Positions 34,001 to 47,993 of a stretch of 64,000 bases of DNA are shown one piece after another. The stretch is from Metaphire vulgaris (lineage: Eukaryota; Annelida; Clitellata; Crassiclitellata; Megascolecidae), in assembly GCA_018105865.1 (NCBI GenBank), contig JACLAT010000129.1, positions 1-64,000 on the forward strand, in the 5' to 3' direction. The notes below the pieces were generated by a model. It made no database searches. It saw only the letters and a program-made list of their open reading frames with translations, and was not told where the DNA came from. Every line of letters starts with the position of its first letter. Positions within the stretch are counted from its first letter, which is position 1. A program made the translations under genes and the position numbers.

Positions 34001-37000
34001 GCATTCAAAATGTGGCAATGGAGAAGGATGGAAAAGATCAAATGGACAGACAAGAAATAAGACAAAGAGGTATTACAGTTGGCAGAAGAACAAAGATTGC
34101 TGATTAACACCATTAAAAGAAGACCAAAGAACTGGATTGGACACGTGCTAAGAGGAGAACCATTGCTTAGAACAGTAATTGAGGGAAGAATATCAGGAAG
34201 AAGGCCAAAGGGAAGAGCAATGAAGATGCTATTGGACTGGATGATGAAAACAGATGAACAACATCACAAGACCTATGCAGAAATCAAAGAAAAAGCAAGA
34301 CGCAGAGAGGAATGGAAACAATGGAGCTCTGAAAGCTGTCAGGACAGAGAACATGGTGATGACTCCTATAACGCCAGTTCTAAATATTTACTCAAGTCTA
34401 AAGGTGTCAATCCAAATTCAGCCATAAAAGACCAAGTCATTTCATAGATCAGTCAGAGTTGGAAACAGAAAGACAGACTCAAAAGGAAAACCCAGGTGGA
34501 AGAGATGTTTGTTATTGTTATTGTTATTGTTCATGACAATTTATATAGCGCCGTAGCATAGCGAGGGCCAAAGTCAAAGGCGCTTTACAAAAAACATGTT
34601 TAAGTGTATATTTGAAAAAATACAGTTTGTAGAAAGATCTAACAGACATATGAGGAGAGTCCCAGATTTTCAAAACTGCAGCAGACAAAGCTCTTTTACC
34701 AATTTCAGTGTTGATTCTAGGTACATTAAACAATGATTTAGCAAATCTTGCTCAATGAGAATAAAATATTAAGGCCGGCCATACTGCAATATTTTATAAA
34801 CCAGGAGACCAGTCTTGAATAAAATTCTATTTTCTGTTCTACTGGCTAACTTTTGAAGAACAAGTTTAACATGGCTGTGCTTATTAGTTTTAGTACCGGT
34901 AATTGTTTGATCATTTCTTAACCGTTTGAAGCATTTGCGCATTAGACTTTGAAATACTGTTGTATAAAGAACTGCAGTAATCCACTAGTAACAAGAGCAG
35001 TGGCAAGAGGAATGAAAACAGATTTGGGCACAAGATGAATTTGTTGAATATCTCTGATTTGCAAATGAGCAACTCCTGATCTTATTTTTATGATCATTAA
35101 AATACAGGAATTTTATCGAATATTACACCTAGGTTGCGGACAGACAGACTTTGATTGACTGAAATGTTGCCAGATTTAATGGAATTATGTCCTCAAATTT
35201 GCCAAGATTAATTGCTTATATTAATGAAGATTAATCTGCTTTTGAAATTTCAGAGAAAGCAGCCATTTCACATCCAACATCGACCACTGTGAGTTAAGTT
35301 CTTGTAACAATTCTGCTTAGTCACTATTTCCACATTCTAATGAGTCATTTTAATTTTAATTTGCAATAACGACTATGATTAACTGTGACATTCATCTTGG
35401 TTATTGAGAAATAATCTAAAGTAGAAATAGTTCGACAATAGACTTTTATCTTTATCTACATGTAGCGTTAAGTCCTCATAATATTTACCATAAAATCTTG
35501 AGTATAGTGCGCATATGAGTATAATGCGCACCACTTTCTGGAGTGCAGATCAAAATATAAAATCGATTTTCATTAATATAATGCGCACCCTTAAATCCCC
35601 ACACTTGGCAACGTTTTACTTGACCAACAGTAAACTTACTTATTGCTGACAGAACTGTGAATGTTGCGAATGTCAAGATATTCACTGGTAGAAGTTCCTG
35701 AGCTTGTGTTTACTACAATGAATGGGAGAATGTGTACCCTGATATCATATTAAATAGAAATTCCACTGATAGACTGACATTAATTATAGGCAGAGTCTGG
35801 CTGCAGTGGCACCTGGCTTCATTTAACTGAGCTTGTGGCCAGCAATAAAGTCGTTAATACCACCCACATTGTGGTTCCAAGTCGTCCTCTTACTCTCCCT
35901 GCAAATTATCTCTCCATCTCCCTCCCTCTCCCTCTGACAGCAGACACTTTATACCAACAATCGACTAAGCTGTCAATAAAGTCATTAATGCATTCAACTT
36001 CGCCTCCATCTCCCTCATTAATGTAGCTTGCTTTGCAGGTCAAATAATATGCTAAACACTAAGGAAAGTTCCGGTAAAATTAGGTGTTTTGGGAAAAATA
36101 AGGAAACATTTTTCTAACTTTGGTATTACTTGAATTTAATGCACACCCCTAACTTTATGGAAAATTCTGAGTTTAGAAATTGTGCATTATACTTGAGATT
36201 TTACGGTACTGTAGTGCTTTTCTTGAATCCATCCTAGTTTATCCTGATTTCGTTAGAGTTGGAGAAAATGGAGACTGGTAATCACAATGAAAGTATTTAT
36301 GACAAAGCTTTTTCTGATAATTTGTCATGATCACCTCATTGTTAGAAGCCATATAAAAACCACAATTGGGTTTTCTTAGCTGCCACACTAATGACTCATC
36401 TGTAACACAGGTTATATATTGATAATTGGCCAAAAGGCTAAATAGATCAAAGCATTTGTCTGGCTTATTTTGTATGCTCTGAGTTTTCTAGCTTTTGATA
36501 ATGGATGCACAATTGCACATGCTTTGGCCTAATGATGCCTTTATAAATATTTTCAGATTGACACAATTCCATTGGAAATTCTCAACATCATCATTAAGAA
36601 GTCTTGTATTCTTTTCATTCAAAGAAAAAACAGAGCCCACGGATCAGAGGATGAAGTTCTTAAGCAGTTGGCGAGTGTCAGCCACTGTTGGTTCAAAATA
36701 GTTTCAAAACGAAGATTCAAGAACACTGTTTGGTCTTACATGTCAAGTAAGATATATGAATACTGGTGGAATTTTTAGAAATGAATGGATGATGAATTTA
36801 GAGTGGCAAAATAATATCCCAGAAATTAAGCACATAACAGCTGTATCACATAACATAGTTGAGTCAATGCAAATTATTTATCACTTCTGTAAAATTAGGC
36901 TAATATTGTGTCCTTTATTTAAAATTGATTTCATAGTGAATGCCTGATATATTGTGCTATAGCAAGGCAAAATAAAATACTTAATAAAGTAAAAAATTGT

Positions 37001-40000
37001 CTGCCTAATCAGGTCAGGCCTTCGCCCTCCAGCTGCGTCCAGCTATCGACTTCTCCATGACATCTCTCCAAAGTTCTCTGTCTTTTGCTATTTCTTATAA
37101 TAAAGTCATTCGGTATCTTCCGTCAGTTTTTCCATTCAGATTCAGTCCTGCCACGTGTAGATCCTCTTCCAATCCGTCCACCCATCGTCTTTTCGATCTT
37201 TCTTTAGATCTTCTCCCCTCTGGTTTGTAGTTGAAAATTCATGTTGGGTTTCTTATTTCATCCATTCTGAGTTTGTGTCCAGTCCATTTCATTCTTCTCT
37301 TTCTGATTACTTCCATGATACTCGGTTGCAGTGTTCTCTCTCTAACTTCTTCATTTGTTATATGTTCTTTGTATCCAATCCTTAGTATTCTCCTAGACCA
37401 AGTCTGCCTGATAGTCCTTTGAAATTTATGTTCAAATTAATTTCATACAAAAATTAACTCTTGTCCCAATATAGGAATTTGCCACTCCTTGCTTTTGCAC
37501 AAATTTTTAGTGACTCCAACTTATTTTCACGTGCTTTAGATAGGGGGTTTATTTCCACAGAAATTGACATACTGTGCAGTCTTTTTGCTACTGTGGTTAA
37601 AAGGCTATGCCCCATTTACCAAAATGACCAGGATATAACTGATAACAGGAAAATGATGTAATTCATTCATAGATGAAAGTGTTTATATTTGGATCGTTAC
37701 ATAAACTGACAATTTCTTGTGTACCAAATGTGAGGAGCAAGGGCACATTACAATGCCAGATGACTGGACAAAAGGAATTATCATACCAATATACAAAGGA
37801 AAAGGAGACAAAGAAATATGCAATAACTATAGAGGAATAACTCTGCTCAGTATACCAGGAAAAGTCTTTACAAAGATTATACAAAAAAGAATCAGTAGTT
37901 ATATAGAAAAGGTAATGGGAGAAGAACAAGCAGGATTCAGACCTGGAAGAAGTACCATAGACCAACTCTTTACCTTAAGATAACTGATAGAAAAATATAG
38001 AGAGGCAAATAAAACTGTATACCGGTACATCAATTTCATCGACTACAAACAGGTTTTTGACTCAGTATGGCATGAAGGCTTATGGCAGGCTATGAGAAAT
38101 ATTGGCATAGAAGAGAAACTAATAAATCTAATACCCTGGTACAAGCAATATACAAGAAAATGGAAAGTGCAGTAAAAGTTGATAAAGACCTATCAGAACG
38201 GTTTAAAACAGAAGTCGGGTATAGACAGGGATGCATGTTATCTCCATCTCTCTTCATAATAATTCTAGAAGTAATCTTTAGAATAACAACTGACAGTGGC
38301 GGCTCCACAGGGGGGCCCAGGGGTCCGTGTCCCCCCTATTGAGTGCCTGGCTCCCAGTGGCCCCCTGTTGGGACCATATACTTAATAGTACATACCTAAC
38401 AACAAATGGTTGGCCCCATGATTAGAAGTTGACCACCCAATGCCCTGCCCCCCTCCCCCCACTTGCCAAATCCTGGAGCCACCACTGGCAACTGAGAGTC
38501 TAAACATTGAAGTGAATTGTAGTGGAGAAAATATACCAAACCTTAAATTTGCACACGATGTAAGTTTTACTCGCGGATAGCGCTAGAGGATTAGAAAGGC
38601 TTACAGACCAAGTAAATCAAACAAGCAGAAGGTTTGGACTCCGGATTAATCCAGCAAAAGCTAAAGTCATGGCAGTCAACAAAAAGAGAGAGAAAATGAT
38701 ACACATATCATTAGAAGGAAATAACATAGAACAAGTAAAGAATTTTACATACGTGGGAGGAGAAATTACAAGTGATGGAAGACACGAACAAGATATTACA
38801 AAGAGAGCAGCAAAAGGACTACAGACAATGGAAAGACTTAGACATATTTGGAATGCAAATGAAATAAAGATCGGCACAAAAATTCAAATATACAACACTA
38901 TCATTGTTCCACAAATGCTTTATGGATCAGAAAGATGGATATTAAAAAGAGCAGATGAAAACAGACTGTTGGTGGCAGAAATGAGTTGTTTGAGAAAGAT
39001 ATTGTAAGTAGATTATTATAATAATAATAATGTGATTTTAAGTGGTTTCCGAGGCTAAGTTTAGGAGGCATGTGGGTGTTACTTTGTTCTTGGTGATTGC
39101 CAAGAACAAAGTAACATCCACATGCAAAATAAGACTAGACGGCAATGAAATCAAACAAGAGACACACTTCAAATACTTAGGCAGTATTATAACCAGCGAT
39201 GGGAAATGTGAGAAAGACATAACATCAAGAATAGGATTGGTCAATGCAGCCTTCTGGGATCTTAAAACGATACTTACAGATAGGCACATCTCTTATGAGA
39301 CACGATTAAGAGTGCTCAAATGCTATATTTGGTCAGTCCTCTTGTATGGAGCAGAGACATGGACTACAGTATATCCAAAGCCATGCAGAAGAAATTGGAA
39401 GCCATAGAAATGTGGTTTCTGCAAAGGATGCTGAAGATTTTATGGACAGAAAAGAAAACCAATGAAGAGATTTTGAATAAAATTGGAATAGAAAGAAGTC
39501 TGATGGCAACCATCAAAAAAAGGCAGCTTTCCTTCTTCGGACACATAATGAGGAAGGAAGGCCTGGAGCATTTGGCAATAACCGTAAAAGTCGAGGGAAA
39601 AAGAGCCAGAGGAAGGCAGAGAAACACCTATGTAGACTGCCTACGAGAAGGAATTGAGGTAATAATGAATAACATCAAACTAATAAGAGGATGTCAAGAT
39701 AGAACAAAGTGGAAATCCATGGTCGCTAACCTAGAAATACAAAGCACCGAAAGAAGAAGAAGAAGAAGGAGGCTAAGTAAGCCTGTGTGAAAACCACTGA
39801 TGCAGCCATCTGCATTCAATAACCTAGTTGTCCGAGATAGCCTTTGAATCCAACTGTCACTCCAACCTCGTCCAAACTGTTCCATTTGTCCACAACCCTT
39901 GCACTAAAAACATTTTCTTTCTTGGACCAACCCTCTGCTTAAAGCCTTAAACAATTTGCATTTGTGACCTCTTGTGCTGCTATAGTGTGCCAATGTAAAG

Positions 40001-43000
40001 AATCGATTGTATGGCACATCTACTTTCCCAGTCATTATTTTGTATGTTTCTATCAAATCCCCTCTCTCTCTTCTCCTTTCTAATGTTGTCAGTCCACAAT
40101 ATTGAAGTCTTTTTCGTAGCTTAAATTATGGCACCCATTGACCACCTTCGTTGCTCGTCTTTGCACTTTTTCTAAAAGCTCTATATCTTTTTTCAAGAAT
40201 GGAGTCCATGCCTGTACACAGTATTCTAGATGAGGCCTTACTAATGACTTATAAAGTTTTATGATTATGTCTTTGTCTCGACTCATTATTGTCCTTTTCA
40301 TCATTCCCAACATTTGGTTTCCCTTTTTTGCTGCCTCCATGCATTGGTGAAATGGATGCATACTTCTATGGATGATTACCTCAAGTATCTTTCTTTTTCT
40401 GTTGTGGTTAGAAACTTCCCCCTAAAGAATATTCATTATCAATATTATCATTATCATTATTAGATTTCCCAACATGCATTACAGAACATTTATCAATATT
40501 GAAAAGCATCTGCCAGTCCACAGACCACTGAAACAATTATCTTAGAGCTTCCTTTAAAATTTTTGCATCATCCTCCGAGTCTATATTTCTACATATCTTT
40601 GTATCATCAGCAAATTTTGAAATTTTGAATAGTAATCCTTCACCGATATCATTTATATATATTAGAAAGAGCAATGGCCCAAGCACTGAGCCCTGAGGCA
40701 CTTCACTGATAACTCTTGCCCATTCCAAATGGCCTCCCCTAATGCCAACCTTCTGTCTTCTTCCCTTCAACCAATTTTGAATCCATCTGAGAATATTTCC
40801 CCATATTCCACAGGCCTTCAGTTTGTCAGCCAGCCTTATGTGGGGCGCTTTATCAAAAGCTTTGGCAAAATCTAAATATATTATGTCTACTGCCTTGCCC
40901 TCATCTAGCTTATCAAAAACCTTCTCCAGAAAGTCCAACTGGTTGGTCAAGCATGAACGCCCCTTTGTAAATCCATGCTGACTATCTTTATCAATTTTAT
41001 GCCTAGTCAAATGTTACAAAATGCTCTCTTTCAGTATTTTCCCATAACTTTACCGATTACAGAAGTTAGGCTCACTGGTCTGTAATTGCTTGGTTCACTT
41101 CGTTTTCTCTTCTTGAACAGTGGCCTGACTAATGCATCTCTCCAATCTTGTGGTACTACTCCAGTTCTGAGTGATTCATTGATTAATTATCAAAGCAATT
41201 GCATGTCCTATATCATTTTGAACCCCGTAAAGAAACTTTGAATGTAAGCCGTCTAATCCTGGGCTCTTGTCTGTCTTTAAATTGGTCAAAACCTTGATAA
41301 CACATTCTTTTGTACACACTATATCTGTTAGCATTTCTTCTTCATTTCCATCAAACACAATTTTGGCTTCTGGCATAGTATTTGTATTTTCCTCTGTAAA
41401 TACTGAACCAAAATAGTTATTAAGAATCTGTGCAGTTTCTACATCGTCTGCTATTGCACATCCTGCGCCGTCCAAGAGGGGACCGACTGTGTCCTTTCGT
41501 CTCAACTTTCTATTGCAATATTTGTAGAAACTTTTACTGTTCTGTTTTATATTTTTTAGGGCGCGCAGGTGGAGCAGTGGTTAGCGCACTGGTCTGCCAA
41601 TCCCGAGGTCCGTGGTTCAACTCCCGGCCGCGGCAGAAACTTTTCGGTTGTTTCTGCCCCAAGCACCCCCAGTCGACTCAGCTGTGAATGAGTACATCGG
41701 GTGTTAACTTGGTGGAAGGAAAGGCGGCGAGGGAAAGGCTGGCAATCCGCCCTCATTCAGCCGTTGCCGTATATACCTGAAGGCGCTAACCCTTCGGTTC
41801 CCGACGGGCCCGCGATGGCCTATGGGTCGTACCTTTACCTTTTTATATTTTTTGCTAACCTGCCTTAAAAATTTGCAATAGCCATCTTATTTATTTATTT
41901 ATCCAAGACGACTTCTATAGCGCCGTAACAGAGCTAAGGCCCAAAGCTGTCCTGGGACCCATCCTTTTTGTGCTCTACATCACTGACTTGGTATGCATAA
42001 TCCAGCGGTTTGGACTACAAGCCCACCTTTAAGCAGATGACACTCAGGCTATGGGAGTAGCCCACCTGCAGCCACTCAACTACTCTCGCAACGTGTCACT
42101 CTATGTTTAGCTGAGATGACAAGATGGCTGAAGTCAAATCGGTTACAGCTCTACGCTACCAAGACCGAAGTCCTCTGGATGGCTACCGAAAGGCACCAAC
42201 ATCTACTACCATCGACCTGTATCTGCATAGATGAACTCGATGTGCAGCCAGTGTCCTCGGTGAGGAACTTCGGAATCTATCTCGATTGCACAGTTTTGAT
42301 GAAGACACGTGTGGCCAAAACCATTATGGGTGCTTCAACGCCTTAAGACTGGTCAGAAGCATTCGCCGATCAGTGTCTATTGCTGTCCTCAAATCGCTGG
42401 TCTCCTCACTGGTGCTGACCAAACTTGATTATGGTAACGCAGCTCTTTTAGGGATACACAGCTACCTACTTAACTGCCTTCAGTCGGTTTTGAACACCGC
42501 TGCGCGAATGATCTACCAGGCCAAATTCGGGGATCATATAACACCACTGCTCCGTGACTTACATTGGCTCTCTGTGCCGGACCGTATTAATTTCAAGCTT
42601 GTGATGTTGGTCTTCTGCTGCCTGAATGGTGCAGGTCCTGCGTATCTGACGACCGAAGTGAAACGTGTCGCCAACCTGGAAGGTCGGAAACGCCTGAGAT
42701 CTGCCTTGTTTTCTCTCCCTCCGTCTCTCTCTGTCTCTCTTTCTCCGTTGGAAATAACGGCACGTGTATATATATAATGATACTGCAACATCAGGGCATG
42801 TGGCCTATATTCGTGTGTTGCTTATTTATTAAAATATTTACATGCCCCTGGATTTCTGCGGCCTGTAAACATGGAGCGGCCTATAAACGTAAGCGGTGAT
42901 TTCGTGTGAAAATGCGGTAAATTTTGGAGATCACTTCACATTTTGTCTTTAAAATGGCATGACAGCCTTTTTTGCTTTTCAGTAATTACTGAATTATTAC

Positions 43001-46000
43001 CCCAATATCGTATATTAGTAAGATCTTGCTAAGAGTCATGCTGGAAAGGATAGATGAGAAAATGCAGGATGAAGTTGCAATAGAGCAAGTGGGATTCAGA
43101 AAAGAACATGGCACAAGAGATCATGTAACAAATTTAAGAATAATAACGGAAATGTCAAAAGAATTCCAACAGCCACTATACATCTGCTTCCTTGGCTATA
43201 CTAAAGCTTTTAACTCCATGCCTAATGAGAAATTGTGGCATGTAATGTTGGAGTTGGGTGTTCCAATTCACCTGCTTTTCACTGCCTCTTCTCATCCCCT
43301 TATTTTCTTTCCTTTTGTGATGAGTTTGGGAGGGAAAGGTGTCCTTTTGCCCATCTTGATCTGCCATGGCTATAACATGGAATCATCCAAAAAGTGAACT
43401 AAATCGTTTGTTTTAAATGTAGGTGCTGATCGTCTAAACATGAAAGGCCAAAAGGACACACTCATAGAGTTAATTGAGAGCGAATTTGGACTCCTTGATG
43501 AGTTGCTGAGATCTGGTGCACTGACGAGAGTCAAAATGGCAGAAGTTAAAAGTGGAAGAACAGTTTTTGAGAAAAATGATTATATTTTGCGTTATATTTT
43601 TTCTGGAAACAAGCATCAAGAATTGATGAAAGCTCTCTCGGATTGCGGCCAACATCATGTCGTCAATTGGGTGAGAGGAAATGGTGGTAAGTGGAAAACT
43701 AAATTAGAAAATTCAGATTCAAACTTGCAATGAGTTTAATTTCCATTAGTTTTGTAAGAATCTAGTACAGGGGTCTCCAAAGTATGGCCTGTGGTCTATG
43801 TTTCCGTTTCTGACTTACTACCAGTAAAATTTGGGAAATAAAAAAATTGGATTTTCTCCTATTTCCCCATGTTTACTGGATTTTAAATGTGGTGGGTATT
43901 GTTACTGGTGGTATATAGTATCGTGTAGTGAAATATAAAGTGCGTATAACTTCTGTACAAGTGCCAAAATTTCATCCGTAAATCTTGTATAGTTATAACA
44001 TTTTGAAAGCTTTAATTTCGTCAATAATAAATGCTCAATTTTGTCGAAATTTGAATTTGATAAGCATGATGTTTGGATGCTTGTATCTTTGAAATGACCA
44101 GGTATATTTCTTTAAAACTTTGCAGTGACTGAGCTAATATAACCTCAATATATGCAGTATATGTAACTCAAGAACCCCACAAATGGTACCTTTTCTCCCA
44201 GCGGGTCACAATTAGTTAACTAGTTGTCCATCACTGGTCGCTGCTTGTCTGAAATCGAAGATCAGCGCAGAGCCCAACGCTTGAACTCGAGTATGGGTGA
44301 ACCTTTTCCCTTTTATTTGTGTGAAAAGGCATTTTATAAGATGACATCTATTTAAATCCTGCTACAGATCAGCAATATCTGATGACCATTTAAAATTATT
44401 ACTTATTATCAGACTTGGAGTCAAGGCCACAACTTTCGAGACCAAGGCGAGGCCAAGGACTTGTAACGCGAGGCCAAGGCCAAGGACAGCAGGTCCGAGG
44501 CCAAGGACAGCAGGTCCGAGGCCAAGACCAAAGCCAAGGACAGCAGGTCCGAGGCTGAGGTCAAGGCCGGGGACCAGAGGTCGGCGGCCAAGGCTAAGGA
44601 CATAAGGTCCGAGGTGGAGGCCAAGGCCGAGGACCTCACATGTAGGCCTTCACACTACAAAGTTTGACTTTTGACAGTTACACAGTTGCTAGAGACTAAT
44701 GATAGGTTGATACACTCAAGTTGGTATGTTGTGGTGAACACCAGTAGCGTCATTTCACACTTTTCTTGGGGGCAAGATAATTTTTGGCCAAATTAAGGGC
44801 AATTTTTGGCAAATATTTGGCATTTTTGGCCAAATTTTAGGTAAAATTTGGCAAATTTTTGACAAGTTTTTTGCACATTTCACATTTATTTATTTATTTG
44901 TTAATAGCATGTTAATACATTATTTCTTCATTTCCTTGGGGGACACAGCCCCCTGCCCTCAAATGACACCCTGTTAAACACGGTCATGAAATAATGTGAA
45001 AGTGTTAAACTCTGCAGTTTAATCCACAGTAGTTTGCGTAGTTGGCAACTTGGAGGTTTAAGTTGAGGAGGGCCTACGAATATGAGAGTGCCCAGGGCCT
45101 ACGAAGACTTTTAAACGGCCCTGCAGTAGCCACCTCAGTGGAAGGGATGTACTTGGGCAGTAGGGGAAAATCTCTCCTTCCCCTGCAAATCGCACCCTGA
45201 TTAGGGCCAACACTCGGTTTGGGCAGATTACCGGTAAACGTCAAAATATTGAAATTTGGGGGGCCAAACAAGTGCTGTGCCCCCTAGTCCCTACCCGAAT
45301 TATTGGTGGCCCAGCCTCCTTATGGATTGGCATCCGTGGCAGTAAGGTCCAGTACCTACTACCAACCATGTTTTTAAAATAAAATTAAAATACCTTTTGA
45401 TGTCTTGTAGCTGTTTGCCACAGTCTCGTGTTTTCTATCCAGATGCTTGTTGAATCCGCTTGAAGTTCCATGAATTTCAGTTATTATATCGCGACAATGC
45501 TTACATTTAGTGGACCACTTTTATCATTTATAATCTTAAAATCTATGAACGCAAACTTCACAATGTCTGGCTCATTTGTGGCCATATTCTTTGCTTGCTT
45601 ATTTTTACTAAAAAAATTACTAGCAATAGGAACAGCAGAGGTTACTGTAACTGACAACTGCGGCGCCGTTTCTTTTCCAAGTGCGGCCAGTCTACAACCT
45701 CCTTAGCCTAAGCAGATGCAGGTGTCTATGTTTAGAGTTTAGAGTTTAGAGACAATCAACCCCCTGGGGAGCCGCCGGTGTCAAGAATGCAATTACTGCT
45801 CTAAAATAGACGCCATATGTACCCGTTTAGATTCAAGCCTTGTAATACTTTTATTAGCTAGAAACTCAGTTACCTGGTCCAAATGCCGACTTCAATGCTC
45901 GAGGCAATGCTCACTTTAAACAATGGAAGCCTTGTTAATGCAGGCAACATAATTACAAGCTACTAGAGCTAGCAGGAATTCTCAGGATCTGCAGTTTGCA

Positions 46001-47935
46001 TTGAACAGAGGATGTCTTGTTCAGATATTATTCGTCACTTCCAACAGTTTGAATGGGCGATTTTCTTGTTTAAAATCCATGGTGTGAGGGCTTGGCCCCG
46101 AGTACAAGGCCAAGGACATCAGGTCCAAGGCCAAGGCCAAGGCCGAGGACTTGTATCCCGAGGCCAAGGCCAAGGACTTGCATCCCGAGGCCAAGGCCGA
46201 GGACAGCGTCACTTGGCCTCGAGGCGCCTCGAGGCCAAGGCCGCGGCCTCAAGGACTCCAAGTCTGCTTATTATAGAGACTTTACACTTTGAACCACAGT
46301 TTGGTGTAATTTTATCAGAAATGCATGCTTCATTTATCTCACAGTAGTTTAAATCGCTTTTCAATTGCAACTGATATTCTGCAGTCTGCATTATGCAGCA
46401 CTGTATCATAATTCAGCAATAAATAGTCTGTTATTGCCAGTTATCCTTTTGCTGTATGGTATATTAGTGTATTTTTGACAAATTTAATTTCTTGTGCATG
46501 TGGCCCGCGGAACCGTTAAAAGTCAGCAATGTGGCCCGTGGCTGAACAACTTTGTAGACCCTGATGTAGTAGTTGAAGACATTCACTGAATTTTTATGGT
46601 TAGCTTAACAAATGTCGAGTATGATAATACCTAGTCGTTGGTAGTACCGGTACTAGAATCAATCAATGGCCAAAATCTGTTGATTGGGTGAGAAATATTA
46701 ACCCAGATTTGAACATTGTATTTAACTGACTGCCTACAACTTTTGCTGGGTGATAAATTTTACGTATACGGATGGCAATTGGAATTATATGCTAAAAAGA
46801 TTATGGCTTTTGATTCAATATGTGAGAGTAGATTATAATCTTTTATATGCAGTGACCAATGGTAAGATCATTTTTCAGTTGTGACATTGCATGATTATGA
46901 ATTGCATGTTTTAATGGCTTCCTAGCAGTCACTATTATCTCTTGGTTTTCTATATCTTAGAGTATAAAGAAGAGTATGGCTCTGACTGGCCGCTGAGGGA
47001 GACTGAAGTGAAGACACTAGATAACAACCAGAGAGCATTGGTTAATTGTCTTCATGCCAGTGAAATTCTCCCCATTTTATATTCTATGCAAGAAATCAAT
47101 GAAAGACAAAGGCAGAGTATTGATTCAGAGCCAACTGAATACAAGAAAAGTGAAGCCTTACTTGAGATAGTAAGACGATTCAGTCTGAAGTCATATTCAG
47201 TTTTCATACTCTGTATCCGAAAGTCAGGCCAGTCACATGTTGCAGACATTTTGGAAAAGGGCGGATGTAAGTCGTTTAAAGTTAATTCTTATATTATATC
47301 AACATCTAAATGTTTTATCTCATATGTTGTTAAACCCGAGAGAATGCCAGGCCAAAAATAACTATAGAATCAAATGAAAATGTCAGCACTGTTGGAGATT
47401 GAAAATGAATTTTCACTCCACCCTACTGTTTATGCAATGTTTTTCTTACAGCTATTGTGCCAGTTCATGCGCGGCTGGAGTGTGAGTATTTAGACGAAGT
47501 AGAGACGAAGATCGAAAACCAAATGGAAAATATACTTATGAGAAATGCATCAATGGAACAAGCAGATCGAATCCTGGCTGCATTGCAATTGAAAGTCATC
47601 GCCATGAGACGCGGACAAAGTATTGTTGTTTATATTTCCTGCAGCAAAGAAGAGGAATTCGATCATTTGTGCAAAATTGTTGACAATTTAGAGATGAGAA
47701 ACATCCTTGAACAGCTCTTCAACATACTGATTACTAATGTGAAGATCAAAGTTCTTTTAGCAATCATCTTGAGTAAAGACATGGAGAAGGCAAAGAAAGG
47801 CAAGTTCATGTTTGCTGCATCAAAGCAGAGAAACCTTGAAATGAGTCATGTTTAAAAGTTTGCTATTTATGCCATAGAATTGAAAAAAAGAAAATTCACT
47901 TAATTCAATGAAGATAAACTATTGAAATACTTTAG

Positions 47936-47993
<58 letters not shown>

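Larger units (their letters stand above)
39010..41888 (-). mobile_element. CR1-like LINE, copy 1, with two nested insertions
   Basis: On the minus strand it reads [20 protein letters not shown], then RT motifs [53 protein letters not shown], and the C-terminal [20 protein letters not shown]. The (AAT)n 3' tail is at 39018-39031 and the 3' hairpin at 39041 is split by an RTE-like insertion (39061-39768). A SINE (41558-41841) splits the 5' part. Motif B reads SEVPQG instead of the expected SGVPQG. 5'-truncated at 'gccatctt' (41881-41888). Confidence 0.9.
43768..46563. mobile_element. hAT-like element (CAGGGGTCTCCAAAG ends), 2.8 kb
   Basis: The left end CAGGGGTCTCCAAAGTATGG and right end 'caactttgtagaccctg' are inverted, with subterminal 'ggcctgtgg' and 'ggcccgtggctg'. 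Flanking 8-mers ATCTAGTA (43760-43767) and ATGTAGTA (46564-46571) match at 7 of 8. Inside are two GGCCAAGG minisatellites and a MITE (44742-44973). No intact transposase is visible. It occupies most of the CARD1-CARD2 intron. Confidence 0.78.

Noticed and set aside
36239..36433. Small minus-strand gene
   Set aside because: A 64-residue frame with no domain inside an intron of the F-box/CARD gene.
44421..44639. Leu/Ala/Ser-repeat protein
   Set aside because: It is the translation of the GGCCAAGG minisatellite; the same applies to frames at 46012-46347.
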